Positions 34,836-43,098 of a stretch of DNA of 64,000 nucleotides are shown here, in pieces. Position 1 is the first letter of the stretch, and the number at the start of each line of letters is the position of its first letter. The DNA lies in assembly GCA_002281775.1 (NCBI GenBank), contig NCGY01000003.1:176696-240695 (forward strand), written 5' to 3'. The position numbers were made by a program, and so were the translations under genes. The stretch is from Hydrogenophilales bacterium 16-64-46 (GTDB lineage: Bacteria; Pseudomonadota; Gammaproteobacteria; Burkholderiales; Thiobacillaceae). Under the pieces are notes generated by a model. The model had not been told where the DNA came from. It made no database searches and saw nothing but the letters and a program-made list of their open reading frames with translations.

Positions 34836-35684
34836 TCAGGTCTGCCCTCGCGTCTGTTGCGCCAGTTGCATGACGGCCTGCGGCGTGCGCGGGCCGAAGC
34901 CGAGCAGGAACAGGCCGTCCAGTGCCACCACATGGCGCTTGCGCGCGGCGGGCGACTCCGCGAGCCCCGGGCGCGTGAGCAGCGATTGCAGACCGCCGAA
35001 ACCATCGACCGATTGTCCCGTGGTGACGATCACATCCGGCGCGGCGGTCAGCAGGGCTTCGGGCGAGATGGTCTTGTAGCCCTTGAAATCGAGCGCGTTG
35101 TCGCAACCGGCCAGCGTCAGCATGGCGTCGGCCGCTGTATCGCGTCCGGCGAGATTGAGCGTGGGTCCGCCGTGCGCCATGACGAAGATCGCACGCGGCC
35201 GGCCTGGCAGCGCGGCAACGGCCACTTGGGACCGCCGCCAGTCCGCCTCGTATTGCCGGATGCGTGCAGCGGCGAGGGTAGGCTGGCCAAGTGCTGCGCC
35301 AACGGCGAGCAGTTTCTGTACCGGTGCATCGGGCGTGTGCGCGGTGTTGAGGCTGACCCAGCGCACACCCGCCCGTTTGATCTGCTCGACCACGGCGGGG
35401 GGGCCGGCATCCTCGGAGGCGAGGATGAGTCCGGGGGCCAGCGATAGCAGGCCTTCGGCCGACAGCGCGCGCTGGTAGCCCACGCGCGGCAGGCGTTCGG
35501 CCACCGGTGGATACAGGCTGGTGGTGTCGGCCCCGACCAGCAGGCGTTCCATGCCGATGGCGTAGACGCACTCGGTCACGGCACCGCCGACACTGACGAC
35601 ACGCAAGGCCGGTGCGGCATGGAGGGGGCGGGTGGGCAGGGCAAGCGTCATGGCACCCAGGGCCAGGAATTCACGGCGTCTCAT
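34836..35684 (-). CDS. hmuT: Periplasmic haemin-binding protein
   Basis: 282 aa with a Tat-like or Sec N-terminus (MRRREFLALGAMTLALPTRP, cut near LHAAP) and the bilobed class III binding-protein fold joined by a long helix. Motifs of the haem family: RVVSVGGAVTECVYAIG, LVGADTTSLYP, PRVGYQRALSAEGLLSLAPG. Hands haem to HmuUV. ATGA overlap with the upstream ABM gene. Confidence 0.93.
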   Translation of the reverse strand: MRRREFLALGAMTLALPTRPLHAAPALRVVSVGGAVTECVYAIGMERLLVGADTTSLYPPVAERLPRVGYQRALSAEGLLSLAPGLILASEDAGPPAVVEQIKRAGVRWVSLNTAHTPDAPVQKLLAVGAALGQPTLAAARIRQYEADWRRSQVAVAALPGRPRAIFVMAHGGPTLNLAGRDTAADAMLTLAGCDNALDFKGYKTISPEALLTAAPDVIVTTGQSVDGFGGLQSLLTRPGLAESPAARKRHVVALDGLFLLGFGPRTPQAVMQLAQQTRGQT

Positions 35685-36004
35685 GCGGCACGCTTGCCCA
35701 CGCGGGGCTGGAAGTCTTCCTGGCCGATATCGGTCTGGATGGGCGTGGCGAAGGCTTCGCGTTGCAGACCCATGCCATTGAGCATCCACACCCCGACCCA
35801 GGTCCGGGTAAAGCGTTCGAAACTGGTCTGGCTGTCCCACGCCAGCATCAGCGTGAAGGCCTCGCGGCGCTCGCGCGGCAGATTGAATTCGTAGGACACC
35901 AGGCCCAAGGCCTGCTGCAGCGAGTCGCGCGCCGCGCGCCAGGCGTGCTGGAATTCGTCGCGGTAACGTGGCAACACGTGAAAGTGATAGGCGATGGCGA
36001 GCAT
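35681..36004 (-). CDS. ABM-domain (antibiotic biosynthesis monooxygenase-like) protein
   Basis: 107 aa dimeric ferredoxin-like fold, seen from IAYHFHVLPRYRDEFQHAW and the central GLVSYEFNLPRERREAFTLM with DSQTSFERF. The ABM superfamily includes IsdG/MhuD haem oxygenases; the Asn-Trp-His triad of IsdG is not evident, so haem degradation is only suggested by context. ATGA overlaps with hmuS upstream and hmuT downstream. Confidence 0.75.
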   Translation of the reverse strand: MLAIAYHFHVLPRYRDEFQHAWRAARDSLQQALGLVSYEFNLPRERREAFTLMLAWDSQTSFERFTRTWVGVWMLNGMGLQREAFATPIQTDIGQEDFQPRVGKRAA

Positions 36005-37089
36005 CAGCGCGTCTCCAGGCTTTCGGCCAGCGTCCGCCAGCCGGGGGTTTCGGGAATCCCGGGTTTGCGCTTGCCGAAGAAGTAGGCAATCTGCTTGCCG
36101 GCGGCGTCGAAGATTTCTATCGAGGTGACGATGCCGTCGGCGGTGGGCTTTTTTACCCGCCAGGCTTGGGCGACGAGGTCCTCGCGCAGGTGCAGGTTGA
36201 AACCCGGATCGAGCACGTTGATCCACGGGCCCATGCGCTGGATGTCCTTGACCGGCCCGCTGTGAATCTGGATGCAGCCGGGGTTGCCGACAAAGATCAT
36301 GATGTCCGTGCCGGCCTCGGCCGCGCCCTGGAGCAGGCGCGCTGGGGCGTCGATGTGCAGCGGTGTGGCAAATTCTGTACCGATGAGGCGGAAGGCCTGG
36401 GTGCGCGACAGGTCGTGCTTTTTCAGCAGGCCGAAGAACTGGTGGGTGTCGCGCATCGCGCGCCAGTCGGCCTGGAAGGCGGCGAGATCGATTTCGTCGT
36501 CCGGGCGTTCCGCAGGGCGCGCATCGGGGCGCGGCAGCACCTTCTCGCCGGCAATCTGGACCGGGGCCGCCCAGGCTTCGCACAGGGCGTCCCACACGAA
36601 CAGGTCGCTGGCGTCGCGCAGGTAGATCTTGTGCACGGCGTCGCCGCAGGCATCGAAAAACTGGAACGAGCGGCGGGTGAGCGTGCCGGTGGTTTCCGTG
36701 ACCGCATAGCCGAAGGTCCACTTGTCGTAGAACAGGCGCAGGTCGATGGCATCGCCCAGCACCAGCCCGACGTGCTCGCCGTGGCTGATGTTGGTGTAGA
36801 CGCCGTCCTTTTCGTGGACGGCGGCGTCGTTGCGGGTCAGCGCCATCACCGGGCCGAGCTCGCCCATGCGCATCATCAGGTCGCGCCAGTCGCCCTGCAG
36901 GCGGACGACGTGTTCGCCGATGCCGGTGGCCAGCAGCTGGGCTTCGGCAACCCCCAGTTGCTGTGCCGCGTCGCGGATGCGCAGGCTTTTCTGTGCGGTG
37001 AGCGCGTGCCAGGCATCGCGCAGTTCGCGGGGGGAATCCGGATTGAATGTAGCCAAGGCTGGGGCGGGGGTCTGGACGGTGGCGTTCAT
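36004..37089 (-). CDS. hmuS: Haem-degrading/haem-carrier protein HmuS
   Basis: 361 aa cytoplasmic HemS/ChuS/HmuS protein with two homologous halves (about 20-180 and 205-345), each with a winged beta-sheet. Conserved: LMMRMGELGPVMALTRNDAAVHEKDGVY and its mirror IMIFVGNPGCIQIHSGPVKDIQRMGPWINVLD; quoted here only as region markers at about residues 71-98 and 271-302. Family members bind incoming haem and break it down to release iron. Next to hmuT and the ABM gene. Confidence 0.92.
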   Translation of the reverse strand: MNATVQTPAPALATFNPDSPRELRDAWHALTAQKSLRIRDAAQQLGVAEAQLLATGIGEHVVRLQGDWRDLMMRMGELGPVMALTRNDAAVHEKDGVYTNISHGEHVGLVLGDAIDLRLFYDKWTFGYAVTETTGTLTRRSFQFFDACGDAVHKIYLRDASDLFVWDALCEAWAAPVQIAGEKVLPRPDARPAERPDDEIDLAAFQADWRAMRDTHQFFGLLKKHDLSRTQAFRLIGTEFATPLHIDAPARLLQGAAEAGTDIMIFVGNPGCIQIHSGPVKDIQRMGPWINVLDPGFNLHLREDLVAQAWRVKKPTADGIVTSIEIFDAAGKQIAYFFGKRKPGIPETPGWRTLAESLETR

Positions 37090-37385
37090 GCTGCGATGCC
37101 CTTGGGTTCGTGATCGAGTGCAGAGCCGGCCAGCTGGCGGCGACGGTCGGTTCCCCAGTCGGTCTGCGGCGCAGGCGGATTCGTGCGGACCGGAGACAGC
37201 TGCGCATCGTCGATGTCGAGGTCATCGGCGAGATTGCGGCAGGCTTCGCGCTCCACCAGGCTGAGGCTGTCGTATTCGGCTGCGCGGTCGAGCAGCAGCC
37301 GGGCGGAAGCCTTGTTGCGGGTGCAGGGCTGGCGCAGCAGGACAAGCGCGGCAACCAGCAGGGATGAAACGGGGGACGGACGCAT
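37086..37385 (-). CDS. Small exported or membrane protein in hmu block, 99 aa
   Basis: Short hydrophobic N-terminus (VSSLLVAALVLL) and then a soluble, acidic/basic helix LLLDRAAEYDSLSLVEREAC with LADDLDIDD. Ends in a polar tail overlapping the hmuS start by four bases, which favours a real coupled gene. No family recognised. Nine bases after the peroxiredoxin gene. Confidence 0.6.
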   Translation of the reverse strand: MRPSPVSSLLVAALVLLRQPCTRNKASARLLLDRAAEYDSLSLVEREACRNLADDLDIDDAQLSPVRTNPPAPQTDWGTDRRRQLAGSALDHEPKGIAA

Positions 37386-37394
37386 GACATCTCC

Positions 37395-37916
37395 TCAGGC
37401 GGCAGCGACAAATGATTGACCGGGTTGCCATTCGCAGGCGGTGAGCTCACCGCTTTGCAGGGCATGGAGCAGGCGCAGGGTTTCCTGCGCGGAGCGGCCC
37501 ACGTTGAGATCGTTGGCCGCCACGCTGACGACCCGGCCTTCCGGGTTGATGATGAAGCTGGCGCGTACAGCGACGCCGCTGTGAGTCAGCACGCCGAAGC
37601 CCTGGGCAAGCGCGCGCGATACATCCCCCAGCATGGGAAACTTCACCTGCCCGAGGCCATGGCGCACCCAGGCGCGATGGGCGTGGGCGGAATCGACGCT
37701 GGTGCCGAGCAGGGTGGCACCCGACACCTCGAAATCGGATGCCAGGTCGGAGTAAGCGCGAATTTCCGTGGGGCAGACAAAGGTGAAATCCAGCGGCCAG
37801 AAGAACAGCACCAGCCATCGCCCGCGATAGTCGGCCAGCCCGAGGGGCTCAATGCGGCCGTCGGGCAGATAGGCTTGGCAGGTGACATCGGGAATCGTGC
37901 AGCCAATCGAGATCAT
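37395..37916 (-). CDS. 2-Cys peroxiredoxin in hmu block
   Basis: 173 aa AhpC/TSA protein. Peroxidatic cysteine in PLDFTFVCPTEI and an Arg in VAVRASFIINPEGRV; the resolving cysteine is probably in LTACEWQPG. It is a divergent relative of AhpC. Placement between the hemP-side small gene and hmuS suggests protection against peroxide when haem and iron enter the cell. Different subfamily from the enzyme at 10635. Confidence 0.9.
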   Translation of the reverse strand: MISIGCTIPDVTCQAYLPDGRIEPLGLADYRGRWLVLFFWPLDFTFVCPTEIRAYSDLASDFEVSGATLLGTSVDSAHAHRAWVRHGLGQVKFPMLGDVSRALAQGFGVLTHSGVAVRASFIINPEGRVVSVAANDLNVGRSAQETLRLLHALQSGELTACEWQPGQSFVAAA

Positions 37917-37930
37917 GGGGGGCTCCCGCT

Positions 37931-38161
37931 TCAGTGCAGCACAGGCCGGATGTCGGCAGCCGCCACGGCGCGCCACTCATAGGACAGGCGCTGGCAGGCT
38001 TCGGCGAGCCGGGGGCTGGCGGCGCGATCCTGCATCCAGGCCAGATGCTGCTCGATCATGCGCGCGAGTTTGCCGCAGCCGGTCTGCTGATAGCGGTGCA
38101 TCAGCCACAAGGTGGCAGCAATGACGATGTCGGGGGTGTCGTGCGTCCGGTGTGCGTTCAT
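37931..38161 (-). CDS. Small protein, paralogue of the 31664 gene
   Basis: 76 aa helical protein (VIAATLWLMHRYQQTGCGKL, LAEACQRLSYEWRAV) aligned above with the product at 31664. The conserved TGC cysteine, the helix-end histidine (EQHL) and the EW pair might form a ligand site, but this is inference. It is preceded by a single CTGGCTGG repeat and followed at 14 bases by the peroxiredoxin. Confidence 0.65.
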   Translation of the reverse strand: MNAHRTHDTPDIVIAATLWLMHRYQQTGCGKLARMIEQHLAWMQDRAASPRLAEACQRLSYEWRAVAAADIRPVLH

Positions 38162-38183
38162 GCCAGTCTCCTGTCGGGTGCAA

Positions 38184-38193
38184 GGCTGGCTGG
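38184..38193 (-). promoter_or_regulatory. Single CTGGCTGG repeat upstream of the 37931 gene
   Basis: GGCTGGCTGG, 23 bases before the ATG and in the gap after hemP. Fifth occurrence of the motif; here no second copy is found within 40 bp. Confidence 0.35.
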
Positions 38194-38258
38194 CGCCGGG
38201 GCGCGGGCGGGCGGGGTGTTTGGGTCGGTCGGGTTGTTGGATTAACCCAGCCCGGGGA

Positions 38259-38477
38259 TTACTTGGTGAGAATCAGCTTGCCGTTCTTGGTGATGCGCAG
38301 GCGGTACTGTTCACCGTGGTGGCTGATCAGGATTTCCTGAGCGCCCTGGAATAAAAAGTCCGTCGGGATTGCGCCCGACGGAAAAGTCCGCATGCCGGGC
38401 TCGACCGGAGGACGGATGGAGGCGGGGTGCGTGGCGTGCAGACTTTGCATGTCAGATGCCTCGTTTTCGGAAGTCAT
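38259..38477 (-). CDS. hemP: Haemin uptake protein HemP/HmuP
   Basis: 72 aa (63 aa if the ATG at 38450, which has GAGG eight bases upstream, is used). The C-terminal half is the HemP signature: FPSGAIPTDFLFQGAQEILI then HHGEQYRLRITKNGKLILTK. In Bradyrhizobium and Burkholderia, HmuP/HemP is a small positive regulator needed for haem-receptor and hmu expression. It heads the hmu block directly behind a Fur box, the usual arrangement. Confidence 0.92.
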   Translation of the reverse strand: MTSENEASDMQSLHATHPASIRPPVEPGMRTFPSGAIPTDFLFQGAQEILISHHGEQYRLRITKNGKLILTK

Positions 38478-38506
38478 GCGTGTTGGGAAATAATCAATGT
38501 GTTACG

Positions 38507-38525
38507 AATAATAACGATTCTCATT
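38507..38525 (-). promoter_or_regulatory. Fur box of hemP
   Basis: AATAATAACGATTCTCATT, a typical betaproteobacterial iron box, 30 bases before the hemP start. Confidence 0.8.
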
Positions 38526-38560
38526 TGTGAGTCAAGCGATTTTTCACCAAAACTGCAAGC

Positions 38561-38587
38561 GAAAAAAAGCCCACGTCATCGTGGGCT
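38561..38587 (-). terminator. Rho-independent terminator of PEP-CTERM gene
   Basis: Eight-bp stem AGCCCACG/CGTGGGCT with a 4-base loop; on the minus strand it is followed by a T7 run. 18 bases past the stop codon. Confidence 0.9.
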
Positions 38588-38604
38588 CAGGGAAGCGGTG
38601 GCGT

Positions 38605-39630
38605 TCAGGCCGAGAGTCGACGGCGTCGCGCCATCCAGCCGGTGACTCCCAGTCCAGCCAGGAACAGGGCATAGGTCTGGGGTTCGGGTACCACGGCAAT
38701 CTGGAAGGTCGAGAGCGTGGTGCTGGTGTTCATGGCCAGCGCGAACGGCGTGTTGGAGAACAGATCGACAGTGGCGAGCGTGGTGTCGAGCCTGCCGTCT
38801 TCGGCGCAGAAAAAACCGTTGTCGCTATTCGTGCCGGCGTCGCCGCAACCGACGCCCAGGGTGTACTGGATGAAGGGATCAAACGAGAGGTCGAAGTCAG
38901 TCGAGAAGGTGTTGTCGAGCGAGAGATCCATGATCTGCACATCCCAGATACCAACCAGGTCGAGGTCGAGCAGGATCGAGTCGACCGCGCTGAGCGAAAA
39001 CGTCGCCGAACGAATCTCGCCACTGTCCTGATGCGTGGCGAACACCAGTCCGTTGACCGCGTCGATGCTGTGCGTCGAATTCTGTACGATGGAAAAGTCT
39101 ATGCCTGCCTGGGCCGAGCCCACACCGATGTTCGGGCCGATGGTGGCAGCAGCAGGTGCGAAACTGTCGCTGTCCGACGGGCTGTCCAGGGGCGACGGCG
39201 TATAGGTGCTGCTGGTCGCCAGCGAATAATTGGGGTTGGTGATGGTGACGTCACCGATCACGGGGAAGTAGGCTGTGGCCTTGGCGAACGCGCCCAGCGA
39301 GGTGGAGAAGGAGCCCCCGCTGGCGTCGCCCACAAAGCCGAGGTCAATGCCTACCGTGCCAGCCTGCACGAGGTCGTCATAGCTGACGGACAGCGCACCG
39401 TTGTAGGTGGCGGAGACGGTACCGGTGCTTGCCCCGGTCTCGAAGCGGATGCCGAAGCTGCTGTTGCCCAGGATGAACTTGTCGAAGTCGAAGCTGGCCG
39501 CGCTCTGGCCCGGGCCCCAGAAGTTTTGTGTGGGCGCGCTGAAATCGAGATTGAATGTACTCGTGACCGGTATGGCCTGCGCGCTTCCCGCGCATCCGGC
39601 AAGGGCGAGGGCTGTCAGAAGGTGTCGCAT
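38605..39630 (-). CDS. PEP-CTERM sorting domain protein
   Basis: 341 aa. Signal peptide (LLTALALAGCAGSAQA), a long beta-rich, Ser/Thr/Asp-rich body without a family I know, and the sorting tail VVPEPQTYALFLAGLGVTGW followed by MARRRRLSA. AGGGGAA precedes the ATG at 39630. Single gene with its own terminator. Probably displayed or released at the outer surface by an exosortase system; no sign of enzymatic residues. Confidence 0.88.
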   Translation of the reverse strand: MRHLLTALALAGCAGSAQAIPVTSTFNLDFSAPTQNFWGPGQSAASFDFDKFILGNSSFGIRFETGASTGTVSATYNGALSVSYDDLVQAGTVGIDLGFVGDASGGSFSTSLGAFAKATAYFPVIGDVTITNPNYSLATSSTYTPSPLDSPSDSDSFAPAAATIGPNIGVGSAQAGIDFSIVQNSTHSIDAVNGLVFATHQDSGEIRSATFSLSAVDSILLDLDLVGIWDVQIMDLSLDNTFSTDFDLSFDPFIQYTLGVGCGDAGTNSDNGFFCAEDGRLDTTLATVDLFSNTPFALAMNTSTTLSTFQIAVVPEPQTYALFLAGLGVTGWMARRRRLSA

Positions 39631-39778
39631 GTTGTTCCCCTGAGTGAATGGTGAAGGCACTCTAGCGGGCGCAGGCGGGCGAGGCCATCGTGCATAGGTC
39701 GGACTACCCCCATACTTTGGTATGGGTGGACACGGCGATGTGCTCGAGCGGGTTATAGTCGGCGCTGGAGGGCTGACG

Positions 39779-40390
39779 GTGAAGGTGTTGCTGGTAGACG
39801 ATCACAGTCTGTTCCGGGAAGGGCTTGCGCACGTGCTGGCGGGTGCCGAACCGGAGATAACGCTGCTGCAGGCGGCGGATTGCGTCCGCGCGCTCGAACT
39901 GGCGACGGCGCATCCCGACCTTGACCTGGTACTGCTCGATCTCAACTTGCCCGGCATGAATGGCTTCGAAGGCCTGCAACGCCTGTGCGACCGGTTTCCC
40001 GCGCTGCCGGTGGTGATCCTGTCGGCCTCCACGCGACGTGCGGACATGCAGCACGCACTCGATCTGGGTGCGATGGGCTTTGTGCCCAAGGACGCGACCA
40101 GCCAACAGATGCTCCAGTCGCTGCGCATGGTGCTGGCCGGTGGCGTGGCTGTGCCGGCCGCGCTGGTGCGCAAGGCAGGCGTGAGTGACTGGCGGGCAAG
40201 CCTGACCGACCGGCAGCGCGATGTACTGGCGCTGCTGGCGCGCGGCATGGCCAACAAGGAAATCGCGCGCACGCTCGACCTGGCCGAGGCCACGGTCAAG
40301 ATGCATGTGACCGCGATCATGAGACTGCTCGACGTGAGCAACCGAACCCAGGCCGTGCTGGCGGCACAACGGCTGCACCTCGACCAATAG
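39779..40390 (+). CDS. NarL/LuxR-family response regulator
   Basis: 203 aa. Receiver domain with acid pocket D7-D8 and phospho-acceptor D54 (VLLDLNLPG), and a C-terminal LuxR helix-turn-helix (LTDRQRDVLALLARGMANKE, ATVKMHVTAIMRLLDV). GTG start at 39779 has GGAGGG eight bases upstream. Convergent with the kinase gene at 40394 and only 3 bases apart, so the two are likely partners. Target genes unknown; the divergent PEP-CTERM gene is a candidate. Confidence 0.9.
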   Translation: MKVLLVDDHSLFREGLAHVLAGAEPEITLLQAADCVRALELATAHPDLDLVLLDLNLPGMNGFEGLQRLCDRFPALPVVILSASTRRADMQHALDLGAMGFVPKDATSQQMLQSLRMVLAGGVAVPAALVRKAGVSDWRASLTDRQRDVLALLARGMANKEIARTLDLAEATVKMHVTAIMRLLDVSNRTQAVLAAQRLHLDQ

Positions 40391-40393
40391 CGT

Positions 40394-42157
40394 TCAGGCG
40401 CTGCGGGCAGACGCTGCGCGGCGCACGCTTTGCACGAAGGCGCGCAGCTTGGCCGGTGGCACCGGCTTGTGCAGCCACGGGCGACCACTCGCCATGAGCG
40501 CCTGCATGGCCTCGCCCGCCACATCGCCGGTGATGACGATGGCGGGGCGGGGGCCAAGATTCTGCTCCAGTTCGGTCAGGACATCGAGTCCGGTCCGGCC
40601 TGCGCCCAGCCGGTAGTCGACGATGATGCCGTCGGGGATGCGGCCGGCCAGCGCGCCGACAGCGTCATCGAGCGATGCGGCCGTGATGCTGTCATGCCCC
40701 CAGTCAGCCAGGGCGGTCTGCGTGCTCACGCGCACCCCGGGGTCGTCGTCGATGACCAGGAGGCATAGCGGACGGGTGGAGACCGGCGCGGCTTCGCCCG
40801 GCACCTCGCCGGTCGCATGGGTGCGTGCGGGGTCGCCCGCGGGCACCGCGACAAAGAACGTCGACCCTTTGCCGGATGCCGAGCGCACGCCAATCTCCAG
40901 TTCCAGCAGACGGGCGGCCCGCGCCACGATCGCCAGTCCGAGCCCGAGGCCTTCGCCGCTGTCGCGTCCGACCGCCTGTACCTGGTAAAACTCCTCGAAT
41001 ATCCGTTTCTGCTGGGCCGGTTCGATGCCGATGCCGGTATCGCTGACCTCGATCCGATGGCTGTCTCCGGATGAGAGCACGCGCAGCCTTACCTGGCCCG
41101 CGCGCGTGTAGCGCAGGGCATTCGACAGGTAATTGCGCAGGATCTGTTCCAGCAGGGTGGCGTCAGTGTGGACGACCGCCTCGCTGCGCTCGATCTCGAG
41201 ATGCAGGCCGCGATGCGTCGCCTCGACCGCGAAATCGTTGCCGAGCCGGTCGAGCAGGGGAAGGAGCGCAAACGATTCCTGCTCGGGCACCAGGGTGCCG
41301 GCTTCCAGTTTCGAGATGTCGAGCAGGGCACCGAACAGGTTTTGCAGGGTGCCTACGGACTGGCCGATGCGGGCCGTGAGCTCGCGCACGCGTGGCATGT
41401 CTTGCGCATCGTCGAGCAGGGATACATAGAGATTCACAGCGTGCAGCGGTTGCCGCAGGTCGTGGCTGGCAGCGGCGAGAAAGCGCGATTTGGCGCGGTT
41501 GGCCTGTTCGGCCTCGCGTTTCTGCGCACTCAGTTCACGCACCAGGTCGAGGTTTTCGAAACGCAGCCGCCAGCTCTCGGCGAGCGAGCGGCTGATGTTG
41601 CGGGCAAAGAAGGTGAGGGCGGCGACGTAGGCCAGGGTCATCAGCCCGAGTCCAATGGTGACCGGCTGCTCGGTCATGACCAACCGCAACGCCACCGGCA
41701 GCAAGGAGAGGGGAAAGTACGCGACGAAGGCCGGCAGGTAGGCCGTCAACGACGATACCGCGCCCGCACCCATCCCGACCAGGATGAACAGGACAAACAG
41801 CCGGTATTCCAGCACCGGCGGGAAGAATGCCACGCCGGCAACCCCCCAGAGCAGGCCGGACAGCGCCGCACCTGCGACGAAATAGCGGCTGTGACGCTGC
41901 GCGATGCCTTCTTTCGCGTGCTGCTTGTAGTGCCAGTAAAGCACGATGCGGACGCTGACCATCAGCAGCAGGCACGCCGACCAGATGAGGAGACCCGGTC
42001 CGGGGAAGAGTTTCCAGAGCATGGCGACCATGACGCCACCGACCAGCAGGTGCACGCCGAGGATGGGCAGCAGGCTCTGGTAGAGCGCGCGCACCTGCTC
42101 GTCGAGCACGCGCGCGGCATAGGCCTGCGGGTTCACCGCCCCGGTGGGCGCACCCAT
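40394..42157 (-). CDS. Hybrid sensor histidine kinase with receiver domain
   Basis: 587 aa. Six to seven membrane helices in residues 25-190 with no large external domain, a coiled linker, HisKA with phospho-acceptor H232 (AAASHDLRQPLHAVN), a HATPase domain (N-box LSNALRYT, G1 DTGIGI, G2 GEGLGLGLA), and a C-terminal receiver with D in DGIIVDYRLGAG. Resembles the 7TM-like kinases of betaproteobacteria. Start at 42157 (GGGGCG upstream) overlaps the CDF gene end by 25 bases; a GTG 18 bases on is an alternative. Confidence 0.88.
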   Translation of the reverse strand: MGAPTGAVNPQAYAARVLDEQVRALYQSLLPILGVHLLVGGVMVAMLWKLFPGPGLLIWSACLLLMVSVRIVLYWHYKQHAKEGIAQRHSRYFVAGAALSGLLWGVAGVAFFPPVLEYRLFVLFILVGMGAGAVSSLTAYLPAFVAYFPLSLLPVALRLVMTEQPVTIGLGLMTLAYVAALTFFARNISRSLAESWRLRFENLDLVRELSAQKREAEQANRAKSRFLAAASHDLRQPLHAVNLYVSLLDDAQDMPRVRELTARIGQSVGTLQNLFGALLDISKLEAGTLVPEQESFALLPLLDRLGNDFAVEATHRGLHLEIERSEAVVHTDATLLEQILRNYLSNALRYTRAGQVRLRVLSSGDSHRIEVSDTGIGIEPAQQKRIFEEFYQVQAVGRDSGEGLGLGLAIVARAARLLELEIGVRSASGKGSTFFVAVPAGDPARTHATGEVPGEAAPVSTRPLCLLVIDDDPGVRVSTQTALADWGHDSITAASLDDAVGALAGRIPDGIIVDYRLGAGRTGLDVLTELEQNLGPRPAIVITGDVAGEAMQALMASGRPWLHKPVPPAKLRAFVQSVRRAASARSA

Positions 42158-43098
42158 TCGCCCCGCACCAGCGGTGCGACCGTCAGCACCTCGGGTTGCA
42201 GGGTGACGTGGGTGATGCCGTGCTGCCGGGAGAGCGCTTCGCGTGCAGCGGCAAGCAGATGCGGCCAGTCGGCCAAATTGCGCAGTTCCATGTGGGCAGA
42301 CAGCGCGACCGTGCCAGACGACAGCGTCCACACATGCAGATCGTGGACACGCACCACGCCAGGCAGGGCGGCAAGGTCGTGGCCGACGGCGTCGAGGTGG
42401 ATGCGCTCGGGCACGCCTTCCATCAGCACATGCAGCACCTCGCGCAGCAGGCGCAGCGCGGAAACCAGAATCAGCAGGGCGACGAACAGCGAGAGCAGCG
42501 GGTCGATGGGGGTCCAGCCGGTCGTGAGGATGACGACGCCGGCGGCGATGGCGGCGACAGAGCCGAGCGCATCACCCATCACGTGCAGCAGCGCGGCGCG
42601 GCTGTTGAGCGTCTGCTCGCCGCGGTGCAGCACCCAGGCGACGGCGAGGTTGACGCCGAGCCCGATGGCGGCGACACCCACCACCGCGCCGCCGGCAATG
42701 TCGCGCGGCGCGCCGAAGCGCTGGATCGCCTCGTAAACGATGAAGCCGATGAGCGCCAGCATGAGGACGCCGTTGAACAGGGCCGCCAGCACTTCGGCGC
42801 GAACCAGGCCGTAGGAATGCGACAGGCTGGGGGGGCGCCGCGCCAGCCAGGCGGCGGCGGCGGCGAGGCCGAGCGCGGAGCTGTCGGTGACCATGTGCGC
42901 GGCGTCGGCCATCAGCGCCAGCGAGCCGGCCCACCAGCCGACACCGGCTTCGACTGCGGCGAACGCCAGGGTGAGCAGGAGGGCGGCGATCAGCCCGCTG
43001 CTTGCGCCTTCATGGCCCAGGTGGTGGTGGGTATGCGTTTCGCCACGGTCGAGCGAATCGACCGTGTGATCGTGGGGCGGGTGCTTATGGGCGTGCAC
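42133..43098 (-). CDS. Cation diffusion facilitator (CzcD/ZitB-like)
   Basis: 321 aa metal/proton antiporter. Histidine-rich N-terminus (HAHKHPPHDH and THTHHHLGHE), six membrane helices, metal site residues HMVTDS in helix 2 and HVMGDALGS in helix 5, and the cytoplasmic ferredoxin-like domain with VHDLHVWTLSSG. Zinc is the most likely substrate. No ATG fits; a GTG at 43098, overlapping the nagZ stop by 14 bases, gives the expected length. Confidence 0.9.
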   Translation of the reverse strand: MHAHKHPPHDHTVDSLDRGETHTHHHLGHEGASSGLIAALLLTLAFAAVEAGVGWWAGSLALMADAAHMVTDSSALGLAAAAAWLARRPPSLSHSYGLVRAEVLAALFNGVLMLALIGFIVYEAIQRFGAPRDIAGGAVVGVAAIGLGVNLAVAWVLHRGEQTLNSRAALLHVMGDALGSVAAIAAGVVILTTGWTPIDPLLSLFVALLILVSALRLLREVLHVLMEGVPERIHLDAVGHDLAALPGVVRVHDLHVWTLSSGTVALSAHMELRNLADWPHLLAAAREALSRQHGITHVTLQPEVLTVAPLVRGEWVRPPGR

